16,024 bases of DNA from JAXHLG01 sp046497225 (GCA_046497225.1 JAWOGA010000044.1:1-16024); one strand, 5' to 3'. Positions 1 through 8,056 are shown, counted from the first letter of the stretch. The notes: generated from the letters alone by a model not told the origin. Translations and numbers: made by a program.

Positions 1-95
1 CTTTCATGCTAACAAATATGAAAGCTGCCCTTGCGCTACCTCCTAATAACAACCGTTCTTTAAAAAAACAATTTCTCCAAAAGAAATCAAGATAA
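1..95 (+). CDS. possible C-terminal end of a gene entering from the left edge
   Basis: An open frame enters at the left edge (first full codon at 3) and ends at a TAA at 93-95, giving about 30 residues that include MLTNMKAALALPP and a basic tail. Read this way it would converge on the lytic transglycosylase gene, with AT-rich dyad sequence between the two stops. Support is weak: the stretch is too short to show a domain, there are internal ATGs at 6 and 18, and the same bases form part of an inverted repeat (20-30 / 106-116). It may be non-coding. The upstream sequence would settle it. Confidence 0.2.
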   Translation, partial: FMLTNMKAALALPPNNNRSLKKQFLQKKSR

Positions 96-116
96 GAAAT
101 AACTCGGACAGCTTTC
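20..116. repeat. inverted repeat enclosing about 75 nt
   Basis: GAAAGCTGCCC at 20-30 is matched in inverted orientation by GGACAGCTTTC at 106-116, 10 of 11 positions complementary with the odd one able to form a G-U pair in one of the two RNA strands. A transcript from either strand could close an 11-bp stem around a 75-nt loop. The right arm lies in the 3' flank of the lytic transglycosylase gene. Nothing identifies a known RNA family, so this could be a structured 3' UTR, part of an RNA gene, or chance. Confidence 0.35.
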
Positions 117-173
117 AACTTTTACTACAAAATAATAGCTATTTTATTTCTGTAAACTTATTCTCCAAGAAGT

Positions 174-1553
174 TTATTCAAAGTAATCATCATAACCTTC
201 CGACCAAGAAATAACCGTGTCCGCATAAGCTTCACACTTATTAGACCAATAAGGAGAGTCGGGTCCTCCACAATAATATAATTTAGCGGCATAATGCTCA
301 TCGTCTTCATCATCAGCTCCGGCTTCCTTTAGCTTTATAGCCATCCCCATGACTCCATCCTCAAGCCTCCAAGGATTAGCAGGATCATTGCCCGTCATTT
401 CGGATATTTTATCTTTATAACCTGCCCAAGTAGTCGGCATAAATTGGGCTATTCCCATAGCTCCGCCATATCCAAACCCCGGCCAACAAGATAATTTTTT
501 CTCGTCTTTATCATAACCCAAATCATCCATTATATCCTTGAATTCATCTCTATCCTTATTTTTCATATTATCTTTAACTTCATCATAATAACACCCTCCG
601 GTAAATCTACCCAAGTCGGTCTCTTTGTCGAGCATCGCAAATATAAATTCTTTTCTTGCTCCTGTTTCATCTTCAGCATCCTTGACCGCTTCAACAAGGT
701 CTTCTATGCTAAAATCATCATCTAAAAATACATTAAGCTTTCTCTTTATTTTTCCTATCTCTTTTCTTACCTCGCTCAAAGAATCTCTTTTTTCCGAGAT
801 TTCTTCCTGTTTCTCCTCTACGGCAATTTTCTTTTGGCTTTCTTGCTGTTTTAATATTGACTTTTGTTGCTCTTGAGCACTATAGACCCTCTCTTTTTTT
901 TCTTTCTTTTCTTCTATTTTTTTCTTATTATCTTCTATCTCAAATTTATCCCTTCTTATTTTATCGAGGGTTTCACTAATTTTTTTCTGTAAATTCTCAT
1001 AACTTTCGATTGTCCTAAAATAATCACCTAAATTCTTTTGCGAATTCAAGGAAACTAAGCCAACTTCTGAAGCTCCTTTTCTAAAATGCCTTAAATATTC
1101 TGATAAAACGCTCCTGCTGAATTCGATGCTTTGCTCAAGTTTTTTGATGGATTTTTTTTTGTCATTTATTTCTTCCTCATATTCATCAATCTCTTCTTGA
1201 ATTTTTTGGATTTCAATTTTAAGATTATAAATTCGCAAATTAATCTGCCTAAGTTGATTCTCTTTTTCCTTTTTTTCTCCCTCTGTTTCATTTATCTCCT
1301 CCCTCAATTCTTCAGCTTTTTCTTCTAATTCTTTTAAATTTTCTTCATTTTCTTCATTTTCTTTTTCAAGTTGATCTTCCCGGTTTTCATCCTCCTCGTC
1401 AGCTAAAGCCAAATATCCATGAGAATAAAAGCACGAACTAAACACAAAAACAAACAAAAAAAGAGCGGCCAATAAATAAAGGCCGTCTTTTTTAAGACCT
1501 GCAAAGCCAGATCCAGAGTTCTCAGTTTTTTTTATTTTACTATGCTTAAACAT
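174..1553 (-). CDS. coiled-coil protein with C-terminal lytic transglycosylase domain
   Basis: This 459-aa protein is predicted to cleave the glycan strands of peptidoglycan outside the membrane. It starts with a short basic segment and one hydrophobic helix (about residues 24-42), either a membrane anchor or a signal peptide, followed by a long Lys/Glu-rich coiled coil (about 55-275). The C-terminal domain (about 300-450) looks like the SLT/MltB lysozyme-like fold: a likely catalytic Glu311 in LDKETDLG, then GGAMGIAQFMPTTW at 363-376, the signature loop of MltB-like enzymes, then a DPANPW segment. Four cysteines (321, 356, 428, 440) could form disulfides. The coiled-coil half resembles the regulatory half of FtsX-controlled hydrolases (PcsB, CwlO, EnvC), but those carry CHAP, NlpC/P60 or M23 domains instead; a link to FtsEX is inference. 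The ATG is the first available start and has no SD. A possible weak promoter (TTTACA at 1605-1610, TCAAAT at 1582-1587) precedes it. Confidence 0.85.
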   Translation of the reverse strand: MFKHSKIKKTENSGSGFAGLKKDGLYLLAALFLFVFVFSSCFYSHGYLALADEEDENREDQLEKENEENEENLKELEEKAEELREEINETEGEKKEKENQLRQINLRIYNLKIEIQKIQEEIDEYEEEINDKKKSIKKLEQSIEFSRSVLSEYLRHFRKGASEVGLVSLNSQKNLGDYFRTIESYENLQKKISETLDKIRRDKFEIEDNKKKIEEKKEKKERVYSAQEQQKSILKQQESQKKIAVEEKQEEISEKRDSLSEVRKEIGKIKRKLNVFLDDDFSIEDLVEAVKDAEDETGARKEFIFAMLDKETDLGRFTGGCYYDEVKDNMKNKDRDEFKDIMDDLGYDKDEKKLSCWPGFGYGGAMGIAQFMPTTWAGYKDKISEMTGNDPANPWRLEDGVMGMAIKLKEAGADDEDDEHYAAKLYYCGGPDSPYWSNKCEAYADTVISWSEGYDDYFE

Positions 1554-1658
1554 TGCAATTAATATTTTTTATTTCCATATTATTTGATTTTTCATGAAAT
1601 CTTTTGTAAATGCTAGCAAATAAGAAAAGCTCTAATTACCTCGATATTTCTGCTTAAA

Positions 1659-2336
1659 TTACTTGGTTTCTTGCTTCTCGTTCGTCTCTTCGTCCTCTTC
1701 TTTCTCCTTACCTTTTTCCTCAGTTTCCACTTGATCCATATCTACTTCCACCTTCTCTTCCAATCCTTCCAACTCTTCATCACTCCTGGGCCTGGAAACA
1801 GAAGCCACTGTTGTATCTTCGTCAAGCATAATTTCCAACTCTTTCGGAATATTTAAATCTTTAACATAAATGCAGTCATCGAACTCCTTGAGGGAAGAAA
1901 TATCCACCTTAATCTCACCTATCAAATCCTTGGGCAAACATTTTACCTCAATAGCTCCCAGGCTTTTAACTAGTGTGCCTCCTTGTTCTTTCACTGCCGG
2001 AGCTTCACCAATAAAATCAAGTTCTATTTCTGTCTCAAGCTTCTCCCCCATTTTAACCGCATATAAATCAACATGGTTATATCTTCCGGAAATAGGGTGA
2101 TATTGAATATCATAAATAAGAGTTGGATATTTTTTGTTTTCTCCTTCAATATTGACATTTACCAAAGTACTTCCGCCGGCTTCGTTATATGTATCAAAAA
2201 AATCTTGGTAGTCCATCCAGATCATTTTATTTTCTTTAATCTCCGGCCCGTAAAGAACACCCGGCACCCAGCCGATAAAATCATTCTTTTGCCCTTTTTC
2301 TCTGGATTTAACGTTCATTTCAATGCTTTTTTTCAT
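1659..2336 (-). CDS. rplY: ribosomal protein bL25, long (CTC/TL5) form
   Basis: The product binds 5S rRNA in the large ribosomal subunit. The N-terminal L25 domain (residues 1 to about 95) contains VPGVLYG at 24-30 and IQYHPISGRYNHVDLYAV, typical of bL25. The TL5/CTC-type second domain follows (about 95-185; GGTLVKSLGAIEVKCLP, then VDISSLKE). A low-complexity acidic tail rich in Glu and Lys fills the last 40 or so residues, as in many long-form homologues. It lies 36 nt downstream of the zinc-ribbon gene on the same strand and is probably co-transcribed with it. No SD precedes the ATG even though this is an internal operon position. There is no convincing hairpin terminator in the 105-nt gap that follows. 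Confidence 0.93.
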   Translation of the reverse strand: MKKSIEMNVKSREKGQKNDFIGWVPGVLYGPEIKENKMIWMDYQDFFDTYNEAGGSTLVNVNIEGENKKYPTLIYDIQYHPISGRYNHVDLYAVKMGEKLETEIELDFIGEAPAVKEQGGTLVKSLGAIEVKCLPKDLIGEIKVDISSLKEFDDCIYVKDLNIPKELEIMLDEDTTVASVSRPRSDEELEGLEEKVEVDMDQVETEEKGKEKEEDEETNEKQETK

Positions 2337-2372
2337 AACTTGAAATCTTTAATTACTTTAAACACAAATAAA

Positions 2373-2660
2373 TTATTTCTTATTTTCTTCGTACAAATCC
2401 AACACCTCATCAGCTGTTACCGGATGAGCTCTTAAAAAATAATAAGCCTCATTATAATTCAAATCCGTTAGCATACCCATGGTGACCATTCCTTCAACCT
2501 CTGGCTTATTGGAAACAACAGCCAAAAAAGAGCTTAGACAATGCTCGCAACTTGCATGCACCAATACCGCGCTTCTCTTGGCTTGAACGACCCTTGCATT
2601 TTTTTCTTGATATTTATTGCCACACACCGGGCAATTTATAAGCGCATCTAATTCTTTCAT
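2373..2660 (-). CDS. small four-cysteine zinc-ribbon protein, function unknown
   Basis: This 95-aa protein has two Cys-x2-Cys pairs, C10/C13 (CPVCGNKY) and C38/C41 (CEHC), separated by 24 residues, the pattern of a single structural zinc ribbon. The second half has no metal ligands and is predicted mostly helical (NYNEAYYFLRAHPVTADEVLDLY). There is no signal peptide or membrane segment, so it should be cytoplasmic. I do not recognise a named family; similar short zinc ribbons are common hypothetical proteins in Patescibacteria. It is the first gene of a unit with bL25, which hints at a ribosome-linked role but does not show one. A good promoter sits so close to the ATG that the mRNA should be leaderless or nearly so. 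Confidence 0.8.
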   Translation of the reverse strand: MKELDALINCPVCGNKYQEKNARVVQAKRSAVLVHASCEHCLSSFLAVVSNKPEVEGMVTMGMLTDLNYNEAYYFLRAHPVTADEVLDLYEENKK

Positions 2661-2672
2661 ATGATACGGTTT

Positions 2673-2701
2673 ATATTAACATTTAAAAGATTGAAAGTCA
2701 A
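2673..2701 (-). promoter_or_regulatory. sigma70-type promoter of the zinc-ribbon/bL25 unit
   Basis: On the minus strand TTGACT (2696-2701) is separated by 17 bp from TAATAT (2673-2678). Initiation about 7 nt further on, near 2666, would leave a leader of about 5 nt before the ATG at 2660, too short for an SD. Confidence 0.6.
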
Positions 2702-2792
2702 ATAATCAAGACTCCTTCAAATAATAAAATCATCCTACTTATAAACAGAAAAACCTAACCTCAAAGAATTAAGGTGTAAAAATGAAAAACCC

Positions 2793-2819
2793 AAAAAAAT
2801 CTTGGAACCCTACTTCCAA
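2793..2819 (-). terminator. probable intrinsic terminator downstream of murG
   Basis: In minus-strand RNA a 6-bp stem (arms 2814-2819 and 2802-2807, TTGGAA/TTCCAA) with a 6-nt loop is followed by a run of U from the A tract at 2793-2799. It lies 75 nt beyond the murG stop. The stem is short, so strength is uncertain. The rest of the 233-nt gap holds only the zinc-ribbon promoter. Confidence 0.5.
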
Positions 2820-2893
2820 ACATCCATCCTTTAGGAAATTCCGGGTCTTCTTTTATTCTTACACAAGCAGTCAAGAAATATTACAAATTGCAA

Positions 2894-4012
2894 TCACTTA
2901 TCAGCCAGCAACATTATCTTATCAGCAATTTTACTCGTAGCATCTGGATAATAAAAACCTTTAATATTGCGGCTTAAGTCAATCCTGACCTTGTCTTCAA
3001 AGGCTATTCTTTTCAAATTATGCATTAACATATTCTTGCTAAAATTACCTTCCTCCAAAACTAGGGCCGCCTTGTTTTTAGCCAATTCATAAGCATTAAT
3101 TCTTTGATGATCATTAGCGCTTCTGCTTATGGGAACAAGCAATACAGGCTTTCCATTGGCGGCCAACTCCGCAATAGTAGTTGCGCCGGCCCTGGACACA
3201 ACTACATCGGCCAGATCAATAACATCTTTCAATTTTTCACCCAAAAAACCAAAAGGGTGATAATCACTGTATCCTATTTTATAACCTTTCCTTTCAACAG
3301 TTTTTTTAACAGCCTCATAATGCGCTTCACCGGTTTGATGAACAACTTGGAAATAATGAGTAAGTTCTTCAATAGAGTTAATCACCGCTTCATTTACAGC
3401 AAAAGCCCCCTGGGAACCGCCCAAAAATAAAACTACCGGTTTCACTTCTTTTTTAAGGCCCAGTAATTCCCTGGCTTTTTGCCCGTCTCCTTCTAAAGCA
3501 TCTTTCTTAACCGGCAATCCAGCCTCAAAAACTTTATCTTTCGGAAAATATTCAGCCGCCTTTTTAAAATTAACAGTAATTAAATTTGAAATTGATCCTA
3601 AAAACTTATTGGCAATTCCGGGAATAGCATCAGATTCATGAATAATAACGGGAATTCTATATGCCTTAGCAGCTAAAACTACCGGAACAGAAGCAAAGCC
3701 TCCTTTGGCAAAGACAACCTCCGGCATAAAAACAAAAAGGTGCCAGAGGGATTGAAAAAACCCTACAGGTAGTTTAAGAAAATCCACCAAATAACGAAAA
3801 GAAAAATATCTTCTTAGTTTTCCGCACAAAATATCCTTTTGCTCAATATTGTTTTTTTTCATCAATTCACTCTCCAATCTCCCCTTGGGGCCTAAAAACA
3901 AAAATTCAAAATTATCCTCCCCATAATTTTCCTTCAGATATCTTGCAACTGTTACTAGTGGAAAAAGATGACCTCCGCTAAAACCTCCGCTTAAAACAAT
4001 TCTTTTTTTCAT
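2894..4012 (-). CDS. murG: MurG, UDP-GlcNAc:lipid I N-acetylglucosaminyltransferase
   Basis: MurG transfers GlcNAc from UDP-GlcNAc to lipid I to make lipid II on the inner face of the membrane, the last cytoplasmic step of peptidoglycan precursor synthesis. The 372-aa length is normal for this GT-B enzyme. Recognisable motifs are the N-terminal glycine loop at 9-18 (GGFSGGHLFP), FAKGGFAS at 101-108, HESDAIPG at 125-132, GGSQGA at 198-203 in the interdomain region, VSRAGATTIAEL at 272-283 with the nucleotide-sugar-binding Glu282, and ANDHQRINA at 299-307. The first loop reads GFSGGH where the usual form is GGTGGH. Hydrophobic and basic residues around 69-95 fit the membrane-association patch. 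It stands alone between tuf and the zinc-ribbon unit, away from ftsA/ftsZ. The ATG has no SD and I see no convincing promoter close upstream. Confidence 0.95.
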   Translation of the reverse strand: MKKRIVLSGGFSGGHLFPLVTVARYLKENYGEDNFEFLFLGPKGRLESELMKKNNIEQKDILCGKLRRYFSFRYLVDFLKLPVGFFQSLWHLFVFMPEVVFAKGGFASVPVVLAAKAYRIPVIIHESDAIPGIANKFLGSISNLITVNFKKAAEYFPKDKVFEAGLPVKKDALEGDGQKARELLGLKKEVKPVVLFLGGSQGAFAVNEAVINSIEELTHYFQVVHQTGEAHYEAVKKTVERKGYKIGYSDYHPFGFLGEKLKDVIDLADVVVSRAGATTIAELAANGKPVLLVPISRSANDHQRINAYELAKNKAALVLEEGNFSKNMLMHNLKRIAFEDKVRIDLSRNIKGFYYPDATSKIADKIMLLADK

Positions 4013-4191
4013 AATTTGTAATTTATTTGTTTTAAAATCAATCTCATCACTAAAATAAGATTAACACTTTAAATAATCAAAATCAATACATCACTGTAAA
4101 TTATATTTCGGTTCTTCGAAGAAAATTGCAGGTAAACATCATAGAATTTTTTGGGTTAAACAGAGTTGACAGTTTTAATGTCAAATGACAA

Positions 4192-4217
4192 ACCCGCCTG
4201 CCTGGAGGCAGACAGGC
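4192..4217. repeat. REP-like GC-rich imperfect palindrome
   Basis: ACCCGCCTG leads into a 22-nt imperfect hairpin at 4196-4217 (GCCTGCCTG against GGCAGACAGGC, 8 of 10 pairs). Its GC-richness stands out against AT-rich surroundings. The same start, ACCCRCCTG, recurs at 12147-12162, and a related CCCACCTG...CAGGC hairpin interrupts the tRNA-Pro remnant at 14678-14707, so this is probably a small dispersed repeat family. Confidence 0.6.
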
Positions 4218-4338
4218 TCAAATGTTAAATCAATGGCTAAATAACAAATGCTTCTTTTAGTCAATTGTGTGTAAATAAGGTGTCTATAGCTATATTGTTT
4301 CAATTAAATATGAATCAGAAAAAACAGGTTCTTTCATT

Positions 4339-4391
4339 ATTTTGTCATTTGGTCTTTGAGCTTGATTTGTCGTTAGGATTTTGTCATTTGG
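4339..4391. repeat. short direct repeats, TTTGTCATTTG family
   Basis: ATTTTGTCATTTGG occurs at 4339-4352 and again at 4378-4391, with a degenerate version (GATTTGTCGTTAGGA) between. The core occurs inverted as CAAATGACAAA at 4182-4192. The arrangement resembles the degenerate spacer repeats often seen in Parcubacteria-type genomes; no function is evident. Confidence 0.55.
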
Positions 4392-4530
4392 AATTCATTG
4401 CCTCTTCTTTTTATGAGAATAATCAGATTAAAAAATTTATCCGTAAAATTGTCTAGAAAATATATGGTTTTGATCAATTCTTGCATATAGCTTTTATTTG
4501 AACTTAACAACAACGAAAGCCTGAAGATTT

Positions 4531-4559
4531 AAAAAAACAGCCCCGTTACGGGGCTGTTT
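4531..4559 (-). terminator. intrinsic terminator of tuf
   Basis: A perfect 11-bp stem (arms 4549-4559 and 4535-4545, core ACAGCCCCG/CGGGGCTGT) with a 3-nt loop is followed in minus-strand RNA by about seven U. It lies 22 nt past the tuf stop and ends the str cluster. Confidence 0.93.
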
Positions 4560-4580
4560 AAAGAATGTAAGCAAAAAATT

Positions 4581-5774
4581 CTACTTCAAAATTTTAGTTA
4601 CAACTCCGGCTCCAACAGTTTTTCCGCCTTCCCTAATAGCAAATCTCATTCCATCTTCCATAGCTACGGGAGCTACCAGTTTTACAGATAAATTAACAGT
4701 GTCTCCGGGCATAACCATTTCAGTTCCTTCCGGTAAAATAACCTCACCGGTAACATCAGTTGTTCTAATATAGAACTGGGGTTTGTATCCCTTGAAGAAA
4801 GGAGTGTGTCTTCCGCCTTCTTCTTTGTTTAAAATATAAATCTCAGCTTCAAATTCAGTGTGAGGATTTATGCTTCCGGGTTTGGCCAAAACTTGACCTC
4901 TTTGAACATCTTCTTTTTTCACGCCCCTCAAAAGAATTCCGGCATTATCTCCCGCTTCACCCTTATCAAGAGTTTTGTTAAACATTTCAATGCCGGTAAC
5001 AGTAGTTTTTTGGGTATCTTGAAGCCCAACAATTTCAATTTCTTCATTTAAGCTAATCTGACCTCTTTCAATTCTACCTGTTACCACTGTACCTCTTCCT
5101 TCAATAGTAAAGATGTCTTCAATTGGCAACAAGAAAGGTTTATCAATATCCCTTTGAGGTTCCGGAATTTTCTCATCCAAAGCATCCATAAGCTCAAATA
5201 CCGGTTTAACCGCCTCATCATTTTGATCTTTGGCTTCCAAAGCTTTTAAAGCAGAACCCCTGATGATAGAAGCATTGTCTCCGTCAAATTCATATTGAGT
5301 CAACAATTCTCTAACTTCTTCTTCAACAAGATCCACCAATTCAGGATCCTCCACCATATCAACTTTATTTAAGAAAACTACAATTTCCGGTACTCCTACC
5401 TGTCTTGCTAAAAGTATATGTTCACGAGTTTGCGGCATAGGTCCGTCTGTAGCGGAAACTACCAAGATAGAACCATCCATTTGAGCTGCTCCGGTGATCA
5501 TGTTTTTAATATAGTCCGCATGACCGGGACAGTCTACGTGGGCATAATGTCTTTTTTCAGTCTCATATTCAACGTGGGCTGTGGCAATGGTAATTCCCCT
5601 TTCCTTTTCTTCCGGGGCCTTATCGATCTCAGCCACACTCTTATGAGAACCGGCTTTACCGGCCAACTCCATACCATGAAGAATAGCGGCGGTAAGAGTA
5701 GTTTTTCCATGATCAACGTGACCAATAGTCCCTACGTTGATATGAGTTTTACCTCTTTCAAATTTTTCACTCAT
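4581..5774 (-). CDS. tuf: elongation factor EF-Tu
   Basis: EF-Tu is the GTPase that delivers aminoacyl-tRNA to the ribosomal A site. At 397 aa it is full length. The G domain shows the P-loop GHVDHGKT at 18-25, RGITI of switch I at 59-63, DCPGH at 81-85 with the catalytic His85, and NKVD at 136-139; domains 2 and 3 follow, including GRGTVVTGRIERG and GGRHTPFFKGYKPQFY. It is the last gene of the str cluster, 143 nt behind fusA, with its own promoter in that gap and a strong terminator after it. No SD precedes the ATG. No other copy lies in this window. Confidence 0.98.
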   Translation of the reverse strand: MSEKFERGKTHINVGTIGHVDHGKTTLTAAILHGMELAGKAGSHKSVAEIDKAPEEKERGITIATAHVEYETEKRHYAHVDCPGHADYIKNMITGAAQMDGSILVVSATDGPMPQTREHILLARQVGVPEIVVFLNKVDMVEDPELVDLVEEEVRELLTQYEFDGDNASIIRGSALKALEAKDQNDEAVKPVFELMDALDEKIPEPQRDIDKPFLLPIEDIFTIEGRGTVVTGRIERGQISLNEEIEIVGLQDTQKTTVTGIEMFNKTLDKGEAGDNAGILLRGVKKEDVQRGQVLAKPGSINPHTEFEAEIYILNKEEGGRHTPFFKGYKPQFYIRTTDVTGEVILPEGTEMVMPGDTVNLSVKLVAPVAMEDGMRFAIREGGKTVGAGVVTKILK

Positions 5775-5878
5775 ATTTCTTGTTTAATCTGAAGTAGCGA
5801 ATTTCAAACTATCGCTAGAACAGACTAATTATTTTTTAGATTAATTAATTATTTAAAAATATTATTAGCCCAACTTGG

Positions 5879-5906
5879 ATTTTAACAAACCATAGCTTTT
5901 TGTCAA
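5879..5906 (-). promoter_or_regulatory. tuf promoter with extended -10
   Basis: On the minus strand TTGACA (5901-5906) is followed after 16 bp by TAAAAT (5879-5884), which is preceded by TGT, an extended -10 (TGn). Initiation near 5872 would give a leader of about 98 nt. Confidence 0.7.
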
Positions 5907-5917
5907 ATCGGGAATCG

Positions 5918-8005
5918 TTAAATTTCTCCTTCTTTGATTTTTTCGGCAACGTTAGTTGGAACTTCTGCATAATGATCAAATTCCATGGCATAATTAGCTC
6001 TTCCTTGAGTCATTGATCTCAACTGAGTAGAGTAACCAAACAAATTAGCTAAAGGAACCTTGGCATAAATCACTTTTATCTTTGTTCTTTCATCTCCTCG
6101 ATCTTCCATTTCTTCAATATGACCTCTTTTAGAATTTAAGTCGCCGACAACATCTCCCATAAACTCTTCCGGTGTAGTAACTTCCACGCTCATTACAGGC
6201 TCCAACAGAATCGGGTTTGCATTCTTAGCAGCTTCTTGAAAAGCAAAAGAACCCGCTATCTTAAAGGCTGCCTCGGAAGAATCCACTTCGTGATAGGAAC
6301 CATCGTAAACAGTGGCCTTTAAGTCCACTACCGGATATCCTGCCTGAATACCTCTCTCCATAGCCTCTTTAATTCCCTTTTCTATGGCCGGAATGTATTC
6401 AGCGGGGATAACTCCTCCCTTAATTTCATTTACAAATTCAAATCCCGCTCCTTCTTCTAACGGTTCAATTTTAATCCAACAATGACCATATTGGCCCCTG
6501 CCTCCGGATTGCTTAATGTATTTACCTTCGGCTTCAACACTTTTCTTTACTGTTTCTCTGTATGCCACTTGAGGTCTGCCTACATTAGCCTCTACTTTAA
6601 ATTCTTTTTTAAGTCTATCAACAATAATATCCAAATGAAGCTCTCCCATTCCGGAAATAACAGTTTGAGCCGTCTCCTCATCTGTCCTAACAGTGAAAGT
6701 TGGATCCTCATCCGCCAACTTCCTCAAAGCAGTCGCCATTTTTTCCTGATCTGCTTTTGTTTTAGGTTCAATGGAAATAGAAATAACCGGTTCGGGAAAT
6801 TTAATTGTTTCTAAAATAATAGGTTCTTTCTCATCACACAAAGTATCTCCGGTGGAAGTATTTTTGAGTCCGACTAAGGCGCCGATTCCTCCGGCAAAAA
6901 TATCCTCCATCTCTTCCCTGTGATTGGAGTGCATCCTTAAAATTCTCCCCACTCTCTCTTTTTTTCCTTTTGTGGAATTTAAAACATAAGAACCGGCTTT
7001 CAAAGATCCGGAATAAACTCGGAAAAATACTAATTGACCCACATAAGGATCGGTGGCAACCTTAAAAGCTAAAGCGGAGAATGGCTCGTCATCCGATGAT
7101 TTTCGAGTCAACTGATTGGTTTCATCTTTCATATCCACTCCCTCCACCGGCGGGACATCAATCGGAGAAGGCAAGAATTCCACAACCGCATCCAACAAGG
7201 GTTGAACTCCTTTATTTTTAAGAGCGGTTCCGGTGTATACGGGGTTTAAATCTCCGGAAATAGTTCCTTTTCTTATTCCTTTTCTTAACTCCTCTTCGGT
7301 AACATCTTCCCCCTCAAGATATTTCTCCATAACCGTATCATCTACCTCCGACACTCTTTCTATCATCTTTTCCCTCCATTGCTCGGCAATTTCTTTAAAC
7401 TCTTCGGGAATTTCTTTTTCTTCTACCTGTTCTCCATGTTGACCTTCAAAATATACAGCTTTCATTTTTATTAAATCTATAACACCCTTGTGGTCGGAAT
7501 CTTGGCCAATGGGGTATTGAACTGCCACTGCTTCAGGGGAAAGTCTTTTTTGAATAGAATCAAGGGATCTTTCAAAATCCGCTCCTTCTTTATCTATTTT
7601 GTTAATAAAACAGGCTCTGGGAACATTATATTTATCGGCTTGTCTCCACACAGTTTCAGACTGAGGCTCAACCCCCTCTTTTCCATCAAACACAACAATT
7701 CCTCCGTCCAAAACACGCAAGGATCTCTCCACTTCTACGGTAAAATCAACATGGCCGGGAGTATCAATGATGTTAATTTGGTGATCTTTCCAATAACAAG
7801 TAGTAGCCGCTGAAGTAATGGTAATACCTCTTTCTCTTTCTTGAGACATCCAATCCATAACAGCTTCTCCTTCGTGAACCTCGCCTATTTTATGAGAAAT
7901 ACCGGTGTAAAACAAAAAACGTTCGGTAGTGGTTGTTTTACCGGCATCTATATGGGCAATAATCCCTATATTCCTATTTTTTTCAATTGGGTAATTCCTT
8001 GGCAT
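5918..8005 (-). CDS. fusA: elongation factor EF-G
   Basis: EF-G is the GTPase that drives ribosomal translocation and, with RRF, ribosome recycling. The 695-aa protein is full length: P-loop AHIDAGKT at 17-24, RERGITITSAA of switch I near 58-67, DTPGH at 81-85 with the catalytic His, NKID at 135-138, then domains II-V, including GMGELHLDII and the domain IV stretch SGGRGQYGHCWIKIEP. It follows rpsG after 126 nt containing a terminator-like hairpin, so expression may be partly uncoupled from rpsL-rpsG. Two perfect TATAAT hexamers lie on the coding strand just before the start (8016-8021 and 8030-8035) without a good -35. No SD is present. Confidence 0.98.
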   Translation of the reverse strand: MPRNYPIEKNRNIGIIAHIDAGKTTTTERFLFYTGISHKIGEVHEGEAVMDWMSQERERGITITSAATTCYWKDHQINIIDTPGHVDFTVEVERSLRVLDGGIVVFDGKEGVEPQSETVWRQADKYNVPRACFINKIDKEGADFERSLDSIQKRLSPEAVAVQYPIGQDSDHKGVIDLIKMKAVYFEGQHGEQVEEKEIPEEFKEIAEQWREKMIERVSEVDDTVMEKYLEGEDVTEEELRKGIRKGTISGDLNPVYTGTALKNKGVQPLLDAVVEFLPSPIDVPPVEGVDMKDETNQLTRKSSDDEPFSALAFKVATDPYVGQLVFFRVYSGSLKAGSYVLNSTKGKKERVGRILRMHSNHREEMEDIFAGGIGALVGLKNTSTGDTLCDEKEPIILETIKFPEPVISISIEPKTKADQEKMATALRKLADEDPTFTVRTDEETAQTVISGMGELHLDIIVDRLKKEFKVEANVGRPQVAYRETVKKSVEAEGKYIKQSGGRGQYGHCWIKIEPLEEGAGFEFVNEIKGGVIPAEYIPAIEKGIKEAMERGIQAGYPVVDLKATVYDGSYHEVDSSEAAFKIAGSFAFQEAAKNANPILLEPVMSVEVTTPEEFMGDVVGDLNSKRGHIEEMEDRGDERTKIKVIYAKVPLANLFGYSTQLRSMTQGRANYAMEFDHYAEVPTNVAEKIKEGEI

Positions 8006-8056
8006 AAATATATCTATTATATTTAAAAAATTATAGCTAACACTTCAATTATTTTT

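Larger units (their letters stand above)
4013..4534. other. gene-free spacer carrying small dispersed repeats
   Basis: The 568-nt gap between murG and tuf (4013-4580) contains no gene I can support, apart from the tuf terminator at its end. It holds a GC-rich imperfect hairpin (4196-4217) and related copies of a TTTGTCATTTG motif: two direct (at 4339-4352 and 4378-4391) and one inverted (4182-4192). An open frame on the plus strand (4265-4456) is made mostly of these repeats and looks spurious. Confidence 0.7.

Noticed and set aside
2782..2937. Short plus-strand frame starting MKNPKKSWNP
   Set aside because: It overlaps the murG 3' end and the murG terminator, lacks an SD, and shows no recognisable domain.
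4265..4456. 63-aa plus-strand open frame in the murG-tuf gap
   Set aside because: It is built largely from the TTTGTCATTTG repeats (translated as repeated FCHL), has no SD and no domain.
5534..5725. 63-aa minus-strand frame inside tuf
   Set aside because: It is an out-of-frame shadow of the EF-Tu G-domain coding sequence.
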